A DNA stretch of 64,000 bases from Brevibacillus brevis (lineage in GTDB: Bacteria; Bacillota; Bacilli; Brevibacillales; Brevibacillaceae): the NCBI RefSeq assembly GCF_031583145.1, contig NZ_CP134050.1, forward strand, positions 4,763,501 through 4,827,500, read 5' to 3'. Every line of letters begins with the position of its first letter. The stretch's first letter is position 1. A program made the translations under genes and the position numbers. Positions 43,542-52,702 of this stretch are shown in pieces. Below the pieces are notes generated by a model. It had not been told where the DNA came from. It saw only the letters and a program-made list of their open reading frames with translations, and did no database searches.

Positions 43542-44549
43542 TTATGCGAGACGAACCAGCTGTTTGCCCACGTTTTCCCCGCTAAACAGCCCAAGAAACG
43601 CCGGGACGATATTCTCGAAGCCTTCCACGATATTTTCGGAGTAGGTCAGCCGTCCTTCTTTAAACCATTGGGCCAATTGAGCGACTCCCTCGTCCAATCG
43701 CCCTGCGTAGTCCCCGAGCGTAAAGCCCTTCATCATCGAGCTGGTGATGAGCAGCTGGCTCTGCATGCGCGGGCCTACGTCCGGCTTCTCCAGGTTGTAC
43801 AGGGCAATTTGCCCGCAGACGACGACTCTCGCCTGCCGATTCAAAAGAGCAAGGACTTCGTCCGATATTTCTCCGCCCACATTGTCGAAGTACACATCGA
43901 CTCCGTTCGGGCAAGCCGCCTTCAATTGGGCCTTCCGATCAGCTTCCTTGTAATTGATGGCAGCGTCGAATCCGAGCTCCTCCACCAAATAACGAACCTT
44001 GTCCTTCGATCCGGCGATGCCGACCACGCGGCAGCCTTTGATCTTGGCGATCTGCCCGACGACGGTGCCGACTGCCCCCGCAGCCCCCGACACGACAACA
44101 GTCTCTCCTTCTTTCGGCTGCCCGATGTCAAGCAGCCCGAAGTACGCAGTCAGCCCGGTCATGCCGAGGATCCCGAGCGCAGTAGACACGGGAGCCACCG
44201 TTGGGTCGATTTTTTTCAACTGATTCCCCGCTACGACCGCGTGCGTGCGCCAGCCGTAATGCCCCAGCACGATGTCCCCTGCCTGCAGCTCAGCCGTATT
44301 CGATTCGACCACTTCGCCGACGACGCCGCCTGTGATGACCTCGCCTACCGTATAGGGGGCCACATAAGACTTGCGGTCATTCATTCGGCCGCGCATGTAC
44401 GGATCGACGGATACGTACATGCTGCGCACGAGCACTTCTCCTTCGCCCGGCTGTGGAATCGGCGCTTCCACCATTTTCAGGTCCTCTTCCGTCGGCATCC
44501 CGACCGGTCGTTTGGCCAGGATGATTTGCTTGCAGGTGTTTGCTGTCAT
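43542..44549 (-). CDS. NADP-dependent 2-alkenal/quinone reductase, YfmJ/CurA-like
   Basis: Medium-chain reductase of 335 residues without zinc sites. The N-terminal part has MYVSVDPYMRGRMNDRKSY, the leukotriene B4 dehydrogenase/CurA signature, and the nucleotide-binding part has VVVSGAAGAVGTVVGQIAK. Such enzymes reduce reactive 2-alkenals and curcumin-like enones with NADPH. The gene is divergent from an OhrR-type peroxide sensor and has an OhrR-like palindrome just after its promoter, so induction by organic peroxides or their aldehyde breakdown products is likely. Confidence 0.9.
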   Translation of the reverse strand: MTANTCKQIILAKRPVGMPTEEDLKMVEAPIPQPGEGEVLVRSMYVSVDPYMRGRMNDRKSYVAPYTVGEVITGGVVGEVVESNTAELQAGDIVLGHYGWRTHAVVAGNQLKKIDPTVAPVSTALGILGMTGLTAYFGLLDIGQPKEGETVVVSGAAGAVGTVVGQIAKIKGCRVVGIAGSKDKVRYLVEELGFDAAINYKEADRKAQLKAACPNGVDVYFDNVGGEISDEVLALLNRQARVVVCGQIALYNLEKPDVGPRMQSQLLITSSMMKGFTLGDYAGRLDEGVAQLAQWFKEGRLTYSENIVEGFENIVPAFLGLFSGENVGKQLVRLA

Positions 44550-44577
44550 GCATGTTTCCTCCTTGTTATCACGTTAA

Positions 44578-44639
44578 TTAAATTGTGCACAATTTAATAT
44601 TACACAATTAAACATAACTACATTTCTGCTTGTTGTCAA
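44578..44639 (-). promoter_or_regulatory. Promoter and OhrR-type palindrome of the YfmJ-like gene
   Basis: Minus-strand TTGACA (44634-44639) and TATGTT (44611-44616) are 17 bp apart. An 18-bp perfect palindrome, TAAATTGTGCACAATTTA, lies downstream at 44578-44595. Its AATTGT/ACAATT halves match OhrR-family sites. Confidence 0.75.
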
Positions 44640-44652
44640 CGAGCTTCGGTTT

Positions 44653-44695
44653 TTGACAGTCACCTTGAATCGATGTAAATTGTATTGTACACAAT
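44653..44695 (+). promoter_or_regulatory. Promoter and palindrome of the ohrR-like gene
   Basis: TTGACA (44653-44658) and TAAATT (44676-44681) are 17 bp apart on the plus strand. ATTGTACACAAT (44684-44695) directly after the -10 box is a second OhrR-like palindrome, consistent with autoregulation. Confidence 0.65.
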
Positions 44696-44764
44696 GAATC
44701 AGCAGCTTTCGATCCCTCCAAATCAGGGATTCGCAGCCTGCCGGAAAACGGAGGAACCGATCCT

Positions 44765-45214
44765 GTGGAACCGAACGATCCGATGAAATTGGATAATCAA
44801 TTGTGCTTTGCCATTTACGCCTGCTCCAAGGAAATGACCCGATTGTATCGTCCCCTGCTGGATGAGCTCGGGATCACGTATCCGCAATATCTCGTCCTGC
44901 TGTTGCTATGGGAAACCGACGGCCTGTCCGTCAAAGAGCTCGGGGAGAAGCTGTATCTGGATTCCGGGACCTTGACCCCTTTGCTGAAGCGGCTGGAGGC
45001 AGCCCAGCTGGTAGAGCGAAAGCGATCGCGCGAAGACGAACGGAAAGTCCTCATTCACCTGACGGAACAAGGGAAGGCCTTGAGCGCGCGGGCCGCTTCC
45101 ATTCCTGGGGAGATCGTAAGCCGCAGCGGCTTGTCTGCGGAGGAAGTCCCCTTATTGCTGCATACGTTCAAAGAGCTTTTGTCCTGTATCCTGTCCAAGC
45201 AGGAGAAGCCCTGA
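44765..45214 (+). CDS. ohrR: OhrR-type MarR family organic peroxide sensor
   Basis: A 149-residue MarR-family repressor. GTG at 44765 has GGAGG ten bases upstream. The N-terminal MKLDNQLCFAIYACSKEMTR closely follows B. subtilis OhrR, with Cys14 as the peroxide-reactive residue and the tyrosines of the sensing pocket (ITYPQYLVLLLLWE) in place. The winged helix is YLDSGTLTPLLKRLEAAQLV. Extra cysteines at 20 and near the C-terminus raise the chance of a disulfide mechanism. It should repress the divergent reductase and itself through the two palindromes between them. No ohrA gene lies beside it. Confidence 0.88.
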   Translation: MEPNDPMKLDNQLCFAIYACSKEMTRLYRPLLDELGITYPQYLVLLLLWETDGLSVKELGEKLYLDSGTLTPLLKRLEAAQLVERKRSREDERKVLIHLTEQGKALSARAASIPGEIVSRSGLSAEEVPLLLHTFKELLSCILSKQEKP

Positions 45215-45236
45215 TCAATAGCGGACGATTCCTGCA

Positions 45237-45266
45237 TTGACGCTGGAGGAAATCGTTTGGTAAAAT
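45237..45266 (+). promoter_or_regulatory. Promoter upstream of GNAT gene
   Basis: TTGACG (45237-45242) and TAAAAT (45261-45266) with an 18-bp spacer lie about 130 bp before the acetyltransferase start. The untranslated leader between them shows no clear structure. Confidence 0.5.
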
Positions 45267-45398
45267 AAACCTGGTAACCATCAATTTCGTCTTGATTAGT
45301 TACATCGTTCTTTTTTTGAAGGAAACATGTGCTAAGCGGAAAGGGGGGTACTGTGATGCTGATTGCAGGACGAAACCAACTAAAGGAGAGGTTTGCCC

Positions 45399-46352
45399 AT
45401 GATTACCGTACGCCCCATCCACGCCGATGAAATAGAGGCCTTTGCCGCCATCGGCAGCGATTCTGAGGAAATTCGCAGCTCCGTCCGGACGTATGTAAAA
45501 GACATGCTGGAAAGAGGCGCTATGCGGCTCGACTGGTGCTTTGTCCTCGAAGAAAACGGAAACAGGTGCGGGCGCGCTGCCTACTGGACGCTTCCCGGTC
45601 ACGACAAGCCGCTGGATGTCGTATTGTGGGAACTGCCGTGGCACAGGGAGGACTGCCTGACACTGGCGAAAAGCCTGTTTGAAGACATGTTCGTACGCTT
45701 GCTCGAACACAACTGCACCCAAGTCGGCTATATCCTGGATTCTCCATCCATGGCTCCACAATGGCAATCCTTTCCGGAAAGCCGACAGAAAATTTTGGCT
45801 GCTCTCGGTTTCCAGCTCCAGCGCGAGACATGTCGCTTTGAGCGGCATATCGGAATCGAGGATACGGCTTCAAAAGGGAATCTGACTTACCGCACCTTGC
45901 CTGAAGTGGGGGAAGAAGCATTCGTGGAGGCGATTTTGCAGGTATCGCAGTCGACAGGCGACCGCTACATCAGCCGCGAACGGGAGACCAAGGGAGCGAA
46001 GACCCAGGCTTGGGAAATGTTTCGGGAGCTGCAGCGCATGGACTATGATCAAGACTGGTGGCAGCTTGCCTATGACGTCGACGGCCAGCTGGTCGGATTC
46101 GTCATGCCGACCAAGGCTCCTGCCTTCGCTACGATCGGCTACATCGGGGTGGTTCCCGAGCAGCGCGGCCGCGGACACATCGATTCGCTGCTGCATCGGG
46201 TTTCTGTCATACTTGGCGCTGCCAACGAAACCTATCTCCGAGCGGATACGGATATCGGAAATACGCCGATGGCCAAAGCCTTTGAACGGGCCGGTTACCG
46301 CCATTTTGCCAACCGGCAGGAGTATTCCCTGTCGCTTCGTCATCCCGGATAA
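45399..46352 (+). CDS. GNAT family N-acetyltransferase, 317 residues
   Basis: The ATG at 45399 follows AAAGGAGAG. The C-terminal part (about 160-300) is a GNAT domain with the acetyl-CoA loop VVPEQRGRGHIDSLLHR; the N-terminal half looks like a second, degenerate GNAT-like module with LDVVLWELPWHREDCLTLA. Length is twice that of a single-domain GNAT. It is a stand-alone gene ending at a terminator, with unknown acceptor. Confidence 0.82.
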   Translation: MITVRPIHADEIEAFAAIGSDSEEIRSSVRTYVKDMLERGAMRLDWCFVLEENGNRCGRAAYWTLPGHDKPLDVVLWELPWHREDCLTLAKSLFEDMFVRLLEHNCTQVGYILDSPSMAPQWQSFPESRQKILAALGFQLQRETCRFERHIGIEDTASKGNLTYRTLPEVGEEAFVEAILQVSQSTGDRYISRERETKGAKTQAWEMFRELQRMDYDQDWWQLAYDVDGQLVGFVMPTKAPAFATIGYIGVVPEQRGRGHIDSLLHRVSVILGAANETYLRADTDIGNTPMAKAFERAGYRHFANRQEYSLSLRHPG

Positions 46353-46429
46353 AAACGGTGCCTGCTATTATTCTTTCCACCAGCCACGATCCTTTCATGC
46401 ACCGGCTGGCGAAATAGGAAGCAACAACA

Positions 46430-46467
46430 AACTCCCTGGCTGCCATTTCAACCAGGGAGTTTTGCTT
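46430..46467. terminator. Bidirectional terminator between GNAT and nuclease genes
   Basis: AACTCCCTGG (46430-46439) pairs perfectly with CCAGGGAGTT (46452-46461) around a 12-base loop, with T-rich sequence on both sides. It serves two convergent genes. Confidence 0.9.
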
Positions 46468-46508
46468 TGGGAATGAAGCCAGTCGTACAGAACCAGCAGC
46501 TCGGCCTT

Positions 46509-49500
46509 TTATTTGGTGGTTACCGTCACCTTTACCTGGGCCGTCTTGCCGGCATACCGGACCGTAATGGTGGCCTTGCTGCGAGCCTCCGCATCGTCCG
46601 CTACTCGGACCAGTCCTTCGCCGTCCACGGACACCACGTCCGGATCGCTGGACTCGTAAGCGATTCCCTCCGCTTCCGTCACGTCTTCCTTGCTTCCGTC
46701 AGCAAGAGTGGCCGTCACTTTCAACCGGCTTTCTTCCCCCTGCGCAAGCTTCAGGCTGCTCTCCTTCACCGCGATAGACTTGATCGAGATTTCACCGATC
46801 ACGTATGAAGCCGCCTTCTCGGCTGTAAAGACTGCCAGATCCCCTTCCACGGTCAGATCTTCCGCTTTCCCCTTCCCTTTTGTTACCGGTGTCCACGACT
46901 TGCCTTGGTACATAAAAGCCTGAAGCTCGCCGCCCGCTTCGTCAGAGACGGGCAAACCGAGCAGCACCTTCACATTTCCAAAGCTGTTCAGTTCCTTGCC
47001 GTTCGTCCAGACGTGCACGGCGTACGGATCACCGGGATGAAGCACATTTTCCACCTGCTCTTTCGCTGGCAGAAGAGCGAGGCCGATTTCCTTTCCGCGG
47101 TACTTGTTCAGGAAAGACGCTGGCGCCTGAACCCACGCGTCTGACGGAACGGTCATCCGGACACTCACCCCGTATGTTCGCAAAAGCTCGCCAAGCTTCT
47201 CTTCCAGGACAAGCATCGGTTCCGCCTTCTCTTTCTTCTTGCCGGAAGCCGCATCCGCTTCTTTTTCCCCGCTCACCCGGATGAACAGGGTCGGTTCAAA
47301 TCCGATCCGGTCCTGATGCTTGGCGATTGCCTTCATAAAGCTTGCGATCAGGTCGACAATCTCTTTTGCCTCAGGATCCTCTGCCCGGATCTCCTCTCCC
47401 TGCTCCACCTGCAGGGTCCCCGCTTTTTCAAGCAGGGCCTCAGCCAACGACCGCAGCTGCTTTGCCAGCTCGTCAGATACCGATTTCTTGGCCAGCGGCT
47501 CCAGCGCTGTTTGCGCCAAAGAAGTCAATGCCTGGAAGCCTTGGCGAGCCAGCTGTTCATCCTCTTCTCCGCCTGCCTCGCGCATCGATTCGAACGCCTT
47601 CTCGAGGAAGTCGCCCGTTACATCGGCGAATGCCTGCTCGCGGATGGTTCCGCGGTCTGCATGTTTTGCGGCAGCCTCCAGCACCGTGTCGATGGTATGC
47701 TGAACCGTCTCCCACTTGTCGGCCGCTTCTACCTTCTCGGAGCGGAGCACGTTTTCGAGGCTGTCCAACACCCGTGCCACTTGCCGAATGATTTCTTCTT
47801 CGCCCTTGGCTGCCCGGATCAAATCTGCCGCCTGCTCATTCAGCTCACGCTGGCTGTCCGGGGTAGGGTCGATGGGCTCCGTCACCGTCTTGGCCGGCAC
47901 ACGGACCCTGATAGGACTGGTTGCCGCGACGGATTGGTCGGACTCCTTCTTTACCTCGAAGACCAGCTCCACATCCGTCTGGCTTGCAGGCGGTACGATG
48001 GTGCCATCCAGCGCGATGACCTGCGGCTCGCTGGAGGATTGGATCCGGATGGAGAAGCCTTCCGGAACCTCGGGGAGAGCCAGGCGGGTCGCATCGGCAG
48101 CTGGCTGCGCAACCTCTGTAATTTTCGCCGCTACCTCCTGGGCAGTCGGTTCCGCGTCCCCGTGACTGCGCACTTTGATTTGAGCCAGGACCGGATCGTG
48201 GTCGCTGACACGGCCCTCTTTTTCCGTAAAGCCGGCATTGACGTGAACGATGTCAAAGTCGGCATCATCCGCGAGGTGATTGCTGACCAGGATTTGGTCC
48301 AGCACCTGCGAGTTGCCCTGATAGACATACGTGTATTGCTTGCCCTTCGGCAGCTCCTCCACCAGATTCGTCAAGACGCCATCTTTCAGGGCCTGGACGG
48401 GACGGGAGAAAGGAAAATCGTTCAAGTCGCCCAGTACGACCACGTTGGCTTTCGGATCGGCGGCGTGAATCTCTTTTACAAAATCATTGAGCACATGGGC
48501 GATTTTCATCCGCTGCGCTTCGCTCACCAGCTCGGGAGGCTGTTGTTTGCCGTACAGCCCGCCGTCTCCTCCCTTGGAGTTGAAATGGTTGGCGATGACG
48601 ATGACCGGCTTGCCCTGGAAGACAAATTCGGCTGCCAGCGGCTTGCGGCTGTTGTCGAACGCTTCATTCGCCGGATCGACCCGGCCCGGATTCAGGGACA
48701 GGTGGGCGATTCCGTCCTGAGACACTACCTGCACGGCGGTGACGGCATCCCCTGCAGTCCCCTCCGCCAGCTGCACTCGCTCTGGATTGTAGAAAAATCC
48801 GACGCGGATGTTGCCGCCCGGCTGGCCGCCGTCCTGGTTGTTCTGCGGAGCGATGTCCACGTACCGGTACAGAGGCCCGCCTTCCGCCTCCACAGCATCG
48901 ATCAAGGTTTGCGCAGACTCCCGCGCTTCGGTAACGCCTGTGTCAGTCGGTCCGTTGTTGTCCTGCATTTCCACCACGCCGATGACATCCGGCTGTTTCA
49001 GGTTGTGAACGATGGTTTCCGCGAGTCTCGCCACTTTGGCCGGATCATCTTTGGCGGAAAAATTCTCGATGTTGTAGGAGGCGATCGTCAACTCGTCCTC
49101 CTTGGGATCGATTTTCGTCACAGTCGGCTGGTAATCGCTCGGCGTGACTTCGAACGTCTCGGTATGGTACAGCTTGTAGTTTGTAAAGCTGTAGTCGATG
49201 ATCCCGACAAGCGGCCCAGTCAGCCTGTCTCCCACTTTGGGCTCGGACGTGATCGGGAGCAGCTTGTCCGCCACGGTAATCCGCTCCGGGTGACTGTCGT
49301 CTGCCTGCAGCAGCACGCCTCCCGCCGGAGTGCGCGGCTGATCGGGATGCGCCTCGTCGTCGATGATTACGAATTCCACGCTGGCCGGATTGGCGAAGGT
49401 CTTGGTTTCTCCCACGACAATCGGATGGTTGATTTGCACCAGCATCCCCTCTACGCTCTCCCAGAAGTCGATGCCGTCTTCTTCGGGGTCGAATGCCGCC

Positions 49501-51410
49501 ATGCTGTCGTTGTCGATCACGCCTTTCGGATACGCGTAGCTGCCTTCGCCCAAGACCACCGGCTGGGGAATCGGCTGCTCCCGGCTGACAATCGTGTACC
49601 CGCTGGCGTCGATCTGGGTCTGGGTCAAGTCGGTAGCTGCCCTGCTGGAGCTGACGTACTCCTTCACCACGCCATTCACCCGCACCAGATCGCCCGAGGC
49701 AACCGTTGCTCTCGGTTCATACACGTAGATGCCCTCGGATGTCCGCGGATCGCTGTCGGGCTGGGAATCCTGCATATAAAATCCTTGGACGGTGCTTCCG
49801 ATTTTGACCACCGCGGTGACGATTCCTTCCACGCCGTTTACGGTCGCGTTGTCGTACTCAGACGTATGGGAGTGCCCTTGGATGTCGTGAATGCGGACGG
49901 CATCCTTCTGAATGGCGTAGGTGTAGGTGGTAATGTCGCTGTCCTTGTACCCGTCCTTTACGGCGAACGCCTTGATGGTCATCGCTGCGTCCACCTGGAT
50001 CGGTCCGGTATACGTATGGCTATCGCGCGTGGGCGCAGAACCGTCCGTCGTATAGTAGATGACAGCGTCCGCCAATGCCGTTGCGAGTGTGACCTTGGTC
50101 CCTGCCGCCACCAACGGGCCGGCCGGATCTGCAGTGACCACCGGCACTTTGCTCGCGTCGGTCACCAGATCAGCCGCCGAACGGGGCACCAGCTTGAAGA
50201 CGTTGAAGTCGTAGGTAACCACGCCCGTGATGCTCTCGTAGGTCGTGCCGATCGCCAAAGGCAGCGACGGCCCGGGACGTGAAACAAATGTCCCCTCGGC
50301 ATCCCGCAGCGTATAGTTGCCACTTTCATTTTTTTCGACGGTGACATTGTGGAGGGTAACGAGCTGCGCTTCCACGCTTTCGCCTTTCCCTGCGGAAAAG
50401 TCGGCCGATGTGACCTGCCTCGGCACCGGTACGCCTGCTTCCGGCTGAAGCACGGTGACGTCGCCGGCGCTCGCCTCGAGCTGAGCAAGACCGTAGTACT
50501 GGTTGGTTTTCCCTTTGGCACGGATCTTGTCTCCCATGCCGACCTCGCTGGCCAAATCAGCCGCCCGCAGCACGATACCAGCCGTTTCGTCCTGCATGTA
50601 CACATTGTTTTGACCGCCGGCCTCAAAGATAGCCGTCACCGTTCCCTCCACGGCAACAACGGTTCCATTGGCCTTTATCCTCGCCTCGGAAATCGGGATC
50701 GGCCTCACATCGCCGGGATTCTCTCCCGGAGGCCCCTGTGTCCCGGAAGAATTGAGCGGGCTTGGCTCAGCTGCGAGAAAATCCGCACCATTGCTATCGG
50801 TGTCCCAGCCGTTCCCTTCTCCCGGGACGATGCTGCTATCATTGGTTTTGCGGGAGATTCCCACAGTTGCCGACGGTGCTGGGGCAGGGGCGCCTCCTTC
50901 CGCGGCATTGGCCGTCGAGCCGTACCCGACGAAATCGATCACGCCGGCTTGACCCGCCGGATTGGCTCCGCTCAAAGCAGTGGCACGGTTGACCAATGCC
51001 ACCTTGCCCGCAGCCGCTCCCATCGCGATGCTGCCCTGTGCGTCAGGAACAGGCAGGCTCTGTGTTCCACCCGAGCCCGCAGCCTCCTGGACCAAATAGT
51101 ATCCACGGGGGGGAATGCTGCCCGAAAGTTCGGTCTTTTGCCAGGTCGCCCCAGCAGCAGAGGCGTACTGAATCGTCCAGCCGGAAAGCGAAACGGCTTG
51201 TCCCGTAGGATTGTACAGCTCGATAAAGTCATGGGTGTAGAAAGCTCCGCTGTTCCCTCCGCCCCCGTACACTTCGCTGATGACCACATGATCGGCTGTC
51301 TGTGCCTTCACCTGCGGCAGCCAACCAGACGGAGCCATCGCCCCGTACAGTACCGCTGCCGTGAGCGCCAGCTTTCGGAAGCGACTGACATTGCTCCTCT
51401 TTTTCACCAT
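46509..51410 (-). CDS. Large secreted multidomain nuclease (LTD, OB folds, endonuclease/exonuclease/phosphatase, Ig-like)
   Basis: A 1,633-residue exported protein. After a signal peptide (KLALTAAVLYGAMAPSGWLP, cut near PQVKA) come a lamin-tail domain (about 37-157), an OB-fold region (about 243-410), a chitobiase-C-like domain (about 427-500, VIYYTTDGSAPTRDSHTYTG), a second OB region, and the catalytic endonuclease/exonuclease/phosphatase domain (about 770-1075). That domain keeps ASYNIENFSAKD, IGVVEMQDN, VIANHFNSKGGDG, VVVLGDLNDFPF and VSDHDPV, so it should be active. A long helical region and a bacterial Ig-like domain (about 1545-1633) end the protein. Architecture resembles B. subtilis YhcR and ExeM-type DNases. 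No LPXTG or S-layer anchor is visible. It probably scavenges extracellular nucleic acid. Confidence 0.92.
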   Translation of the reverse strand: MVKKRSNVSRFRKLALTAAVLYGAMAPSGWLPQVKAQTADHVVISEVYGGGGNSGAFYTHDFIELYNPTGQAVSLSGWTIQYASAAGATWQKTELSGSIPPRGYYLVQEAAGSGGTQSLPVPDAQGSIAMGAAAGKVALVNRATALSGANPAGQAGVIDFVGYGSTANAAEGGAPAPAPSATVGISRKTNDSSIVPGEGNGWDTDSNGADFLAAEPSPLNSSGTQGPPGENPGDVRPIPISEARIKANGTVVAVEGTVTAIFEAGGQNNVYMQDETAGIVLRAADLASEVGMGDKIRAKGKTNQYYGLAQLEASAGDVTVLQPEAGVPVPRQVTSADFSAGKGESVEAQLVTLHNVTVEKNESGNYTLRDAEGTFVSRPGPSLPLAIGTTYESITGVVTYDFNVFKLVPRSAADLVTDASKVPVVTADPAGPLVAAGTKVTLATALADAVIYYTTDGSAPTRDSHTYTGPIQVDAAMTIKAFAVKDGYKDSDITTYTYAIQKDAVRIHDIQGHSHTSEYDNATVNGVEGIVTAVVKIGSTVQGFYMQDSQPDSDPRTSEGIYVYEPRATVASGDLVRVNGVVKEYVSSSRAATDLTQTQIDASGYTIVSREQPIPQPVVLGEGSYAYPKGVIDNDSMAAFDPEEDGIDFWESVEGMLVQINHPIVVGETKTFANPASVEFVIIDDEAHPDQPRTPAGGVLLQADDSHPERITVADKLLPITSEPKVGDRLTGPLVGIIDYSFTNYKLYHTETFEVTPSDYQPTVTKIDPKEDELTIASYNIENFSAKDDPAKVARLAETIVHNLKQPDVIGVVEMQDNNGPTDTGVTEARESAQTLIDAVEAEGGPLYRYVDIAPQNNQDGGQPGGNIRVGFFYNPERVQLAEGTAGDAVTAVQVVSQDGIAHLSLNPGRVDPANEAFDNSRKPLAAEFVFQGKPVIVIANHFNSKGGDGGLYGKQQPPELVSEAQRMKIAHVLNDFVKEIHAADPKANVVVLGDLNDFPFSRPVQALKDGVLTNLVEELPKGKQYTYVYQGNSQVLDQILVSNHLADDADFDIVHVNAGFTEKEGRVSDHDPVLAQIKVRSHGDAEPTAQEVAAKITEVAQPAADATRLALPEVPEGFSIRIQSSSEPQVIALDGTIVPPASQTDVELVFEVKKESDQSVAATSPIRVRVPAKTVTEPIDPTPDSQRELNEQAADLIRAAKGEEEIIRQVARVLDSLENVLRSEKVEAADKWETVQHTIDTVLEAAAKHADRGTIREQAFADVTGDFLEKAFESMREAGGEEDEQLARQGFQALTSLAQTALEPLAKKSVSDELAKQLRSLAEALLEKAGTLQVEQGEEIRAEDPEAKEIVDLIASFMKAIAKHQDRIGFEPTLFIRVSGEKEADAASGKKKEKAEPMLVLEEKLGELLRTYGVSVRMTVPSDAWVQAPASFLNKYRGKEIGLALLPAKEQVENVLHPGDPYAVHVWTNGKELNSFGNVKVLLGLPVSDEAGGELQAFMYQGKSWTPVTKGKGKAEDLTVEGDLAVFTAEKAASYVIGEISIKSIAVKESSLKLAQGEESRLKVTATLADGSKEDVTEAEGIAYESSDPDVVSVDGEGLVRVADDAEARSKATITVRYAGKTAQVKVTVTTK

Positions 51411-51528
51411 ACTCTCTCTGTTCCTCCTCTATCCCGATTTGGACCTGCTTGTCTCCAAGCGTATACAAGCTGTCTAAATTTTACGTAAATAAATGGTTAA
51501 TAATACAGCATAACCTTCCATTTCCATG

Positions 51529-51565
51529 AAAAAACCGCCGAAAGGCATAGGCTCCTTTGGCGGTT
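51529..51565 (-). terminator. Terminator after GNAT gene at 51579
   Basis: AACCGCC (51533-51539) pairs with GGCGGTT (51559-51565), with additional AAAGG/CCTTT pairing, then six T on the minus strand. Confidence 0.85.
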
Positions 51566-51578
51566 CGTAGGTCTTTTT

Positions 51579-52097
51579 TCATTCACCCGAGAGTCGCTTG
51601 AAGTAAAAGACGGAGGCATCCAGCTTTCCATCGGCCGATTCCGCATAATCGGGGATCTTCCCGGCCTCGGTGTAACCCAGGGAAGCGTACAAGCCGTTGG
51701 ATGGATCTCCTTCGCGCGTATCCAGCACCAGCAGGCTGCGCTTTTCCTCTCTTGCCCTTGCTTCGGCCGCATGCATCAGCGAACGGCCGATTCCTTTCCG
51801 CTGGGAAGAGGGATGCACCATCAGCTTGGCGATCTCCGCCCGGTGCCGTCCGTTTTGCTTGGCGACGAGATGCAACTGGACGCTCCCGACGATGTCCCCG
51901 TTCAAGCGAGCGACCCACAGGCGGACGTGGTCTCCCAGCACCATCGACCAGTACACCCGCGCCACGTGCGGATCCAGCGGGGGCAGAAACCCGATGGAGG
52001 CTCCGTCCTCCACGACATCGACCAAGAGCTTGGTAAGTCGGTTCGCGTCTTCCGTGTTCAATTCCGTCAGTTCCTCGATGATCCAACCAGTCGTCAT
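51579..52097 (-). CDS. GNAT family N-acetyltransferase
   Basis: A 172-residue single-domain acetyltransferase. The acetyl-CoA-binding loop is VHPSSQRKGIGRSLMHAAEA and the last strand is GLYASLGYTEAGKIPDYA, which resembles the group acting on small amines or antibiotics. The ATG is preceded by GGGGGAG. It is divergent from another GNAT gene; the acceptor is unknown. Confidence 0.88.
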   Translation of the reverse strand: MTTGWIIEELTELNTEDANRLTKLLVDVVEDGASIGFLPPLDPHVARVYWSMVLGDHVRLWVARLNGDIVGSVQLHLVAKQNGRHRAEIAKLMVHPSSQRKGIGRSLMHAAEARAREEKRSLLVLDTREGDPSNGLYASLGYTEAGKIPDYAESADGKLDASVFYFKRLSGE

Positions 52098-52291
52098 TGT
52101 ATACTCCCCCTTGTATTGGAAAAAGAATGGAGCCCTTTCCTCTTACTATAGAGAAGGGGCTCCAAAAAGCAACCAAAAATGTTAGTTTTTCTGACATAAC
52201 AACCAGTGACTCAGAGATCTCTTGTGCAGATGAACATGCCTGCGATTTAATGGGAGAAGGAAGACACTATTTTCGACAGGAGGATCGAACC

Positions 52292-52702
52292 TTGATCATC
52301 AAACGAATCCCGAAAGAAGCGACGTGGGAGCTTCGGCATACCGTCCTTTGGCCAAACGAAGACTTTTCTTACGTTCAGATGAAAGAGGATGAGGACGGCC
52401 TTCACTTCGGGCTGTATGCCGAACAACGACTCGTCAGTGTCCTCTCTCTGTTTGTCCGCGACGGGGAGGCGCAATTCCGCAAGTTCGCCACCTTGCCAAC
52501 CGAGCAAGGAAAAGGGTACGGGAGCATGCTGCTGCGCCACGTCATCCGGGAAGCCGCCGAGCTGGGAGCGACCCGCATCTGGTGCAACGCCAGAGCCGCC
52601 AAATCGGGCTTTTACGAGAGGTTCGGCCTGCGTGCGAAGCCGGGAGAATCGTTTGAAAAAAACGGCGTGGCCTTCTGTGTGATGGAAAGGCCGCTTCCCT
52701 GA
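52292..52702 (+). CDS. GNAT family N-acetyltransferase, short
   Basis: A 136-residue acetyltransferase. TTG at 52292 is chosen because AGGAGG lies eight bases upstream; the frame stays open for 65 codons before it but with no ribosome site and no family similarity. Motif A reads FATLPTEQGKGYGSMLLRHV, and the end is AAKSGFYERFGLRAKPG. Such short GNATs of the ElaA/YybD type often modify small molecules. It converges with the next gene, with adjacent stops. Confidence 0.85.
   Translation: MIIKRIPKEATWELRHTVLWPNEDFSYVQMKEDEDGLHFGLYAEQRLVSVLSLFVRDGEAQFRKFATLPTEQGKGYGSMLLRHVIREAAELGATRIWCNARAAKSGFYERFGLRAKPGESFEKNGVAFCVMERPLP

Noticed and set aside
47316-50282. Open plus-strand frame of 988 codons inside the nuclease gene
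   Set aside because: It is antisense to a gene with clear domains; its translation is an Arg/His/Leu/Asp-rich mixture with no motif and no ribosome site. It reflects high-GC codon structure on the opposite strand.
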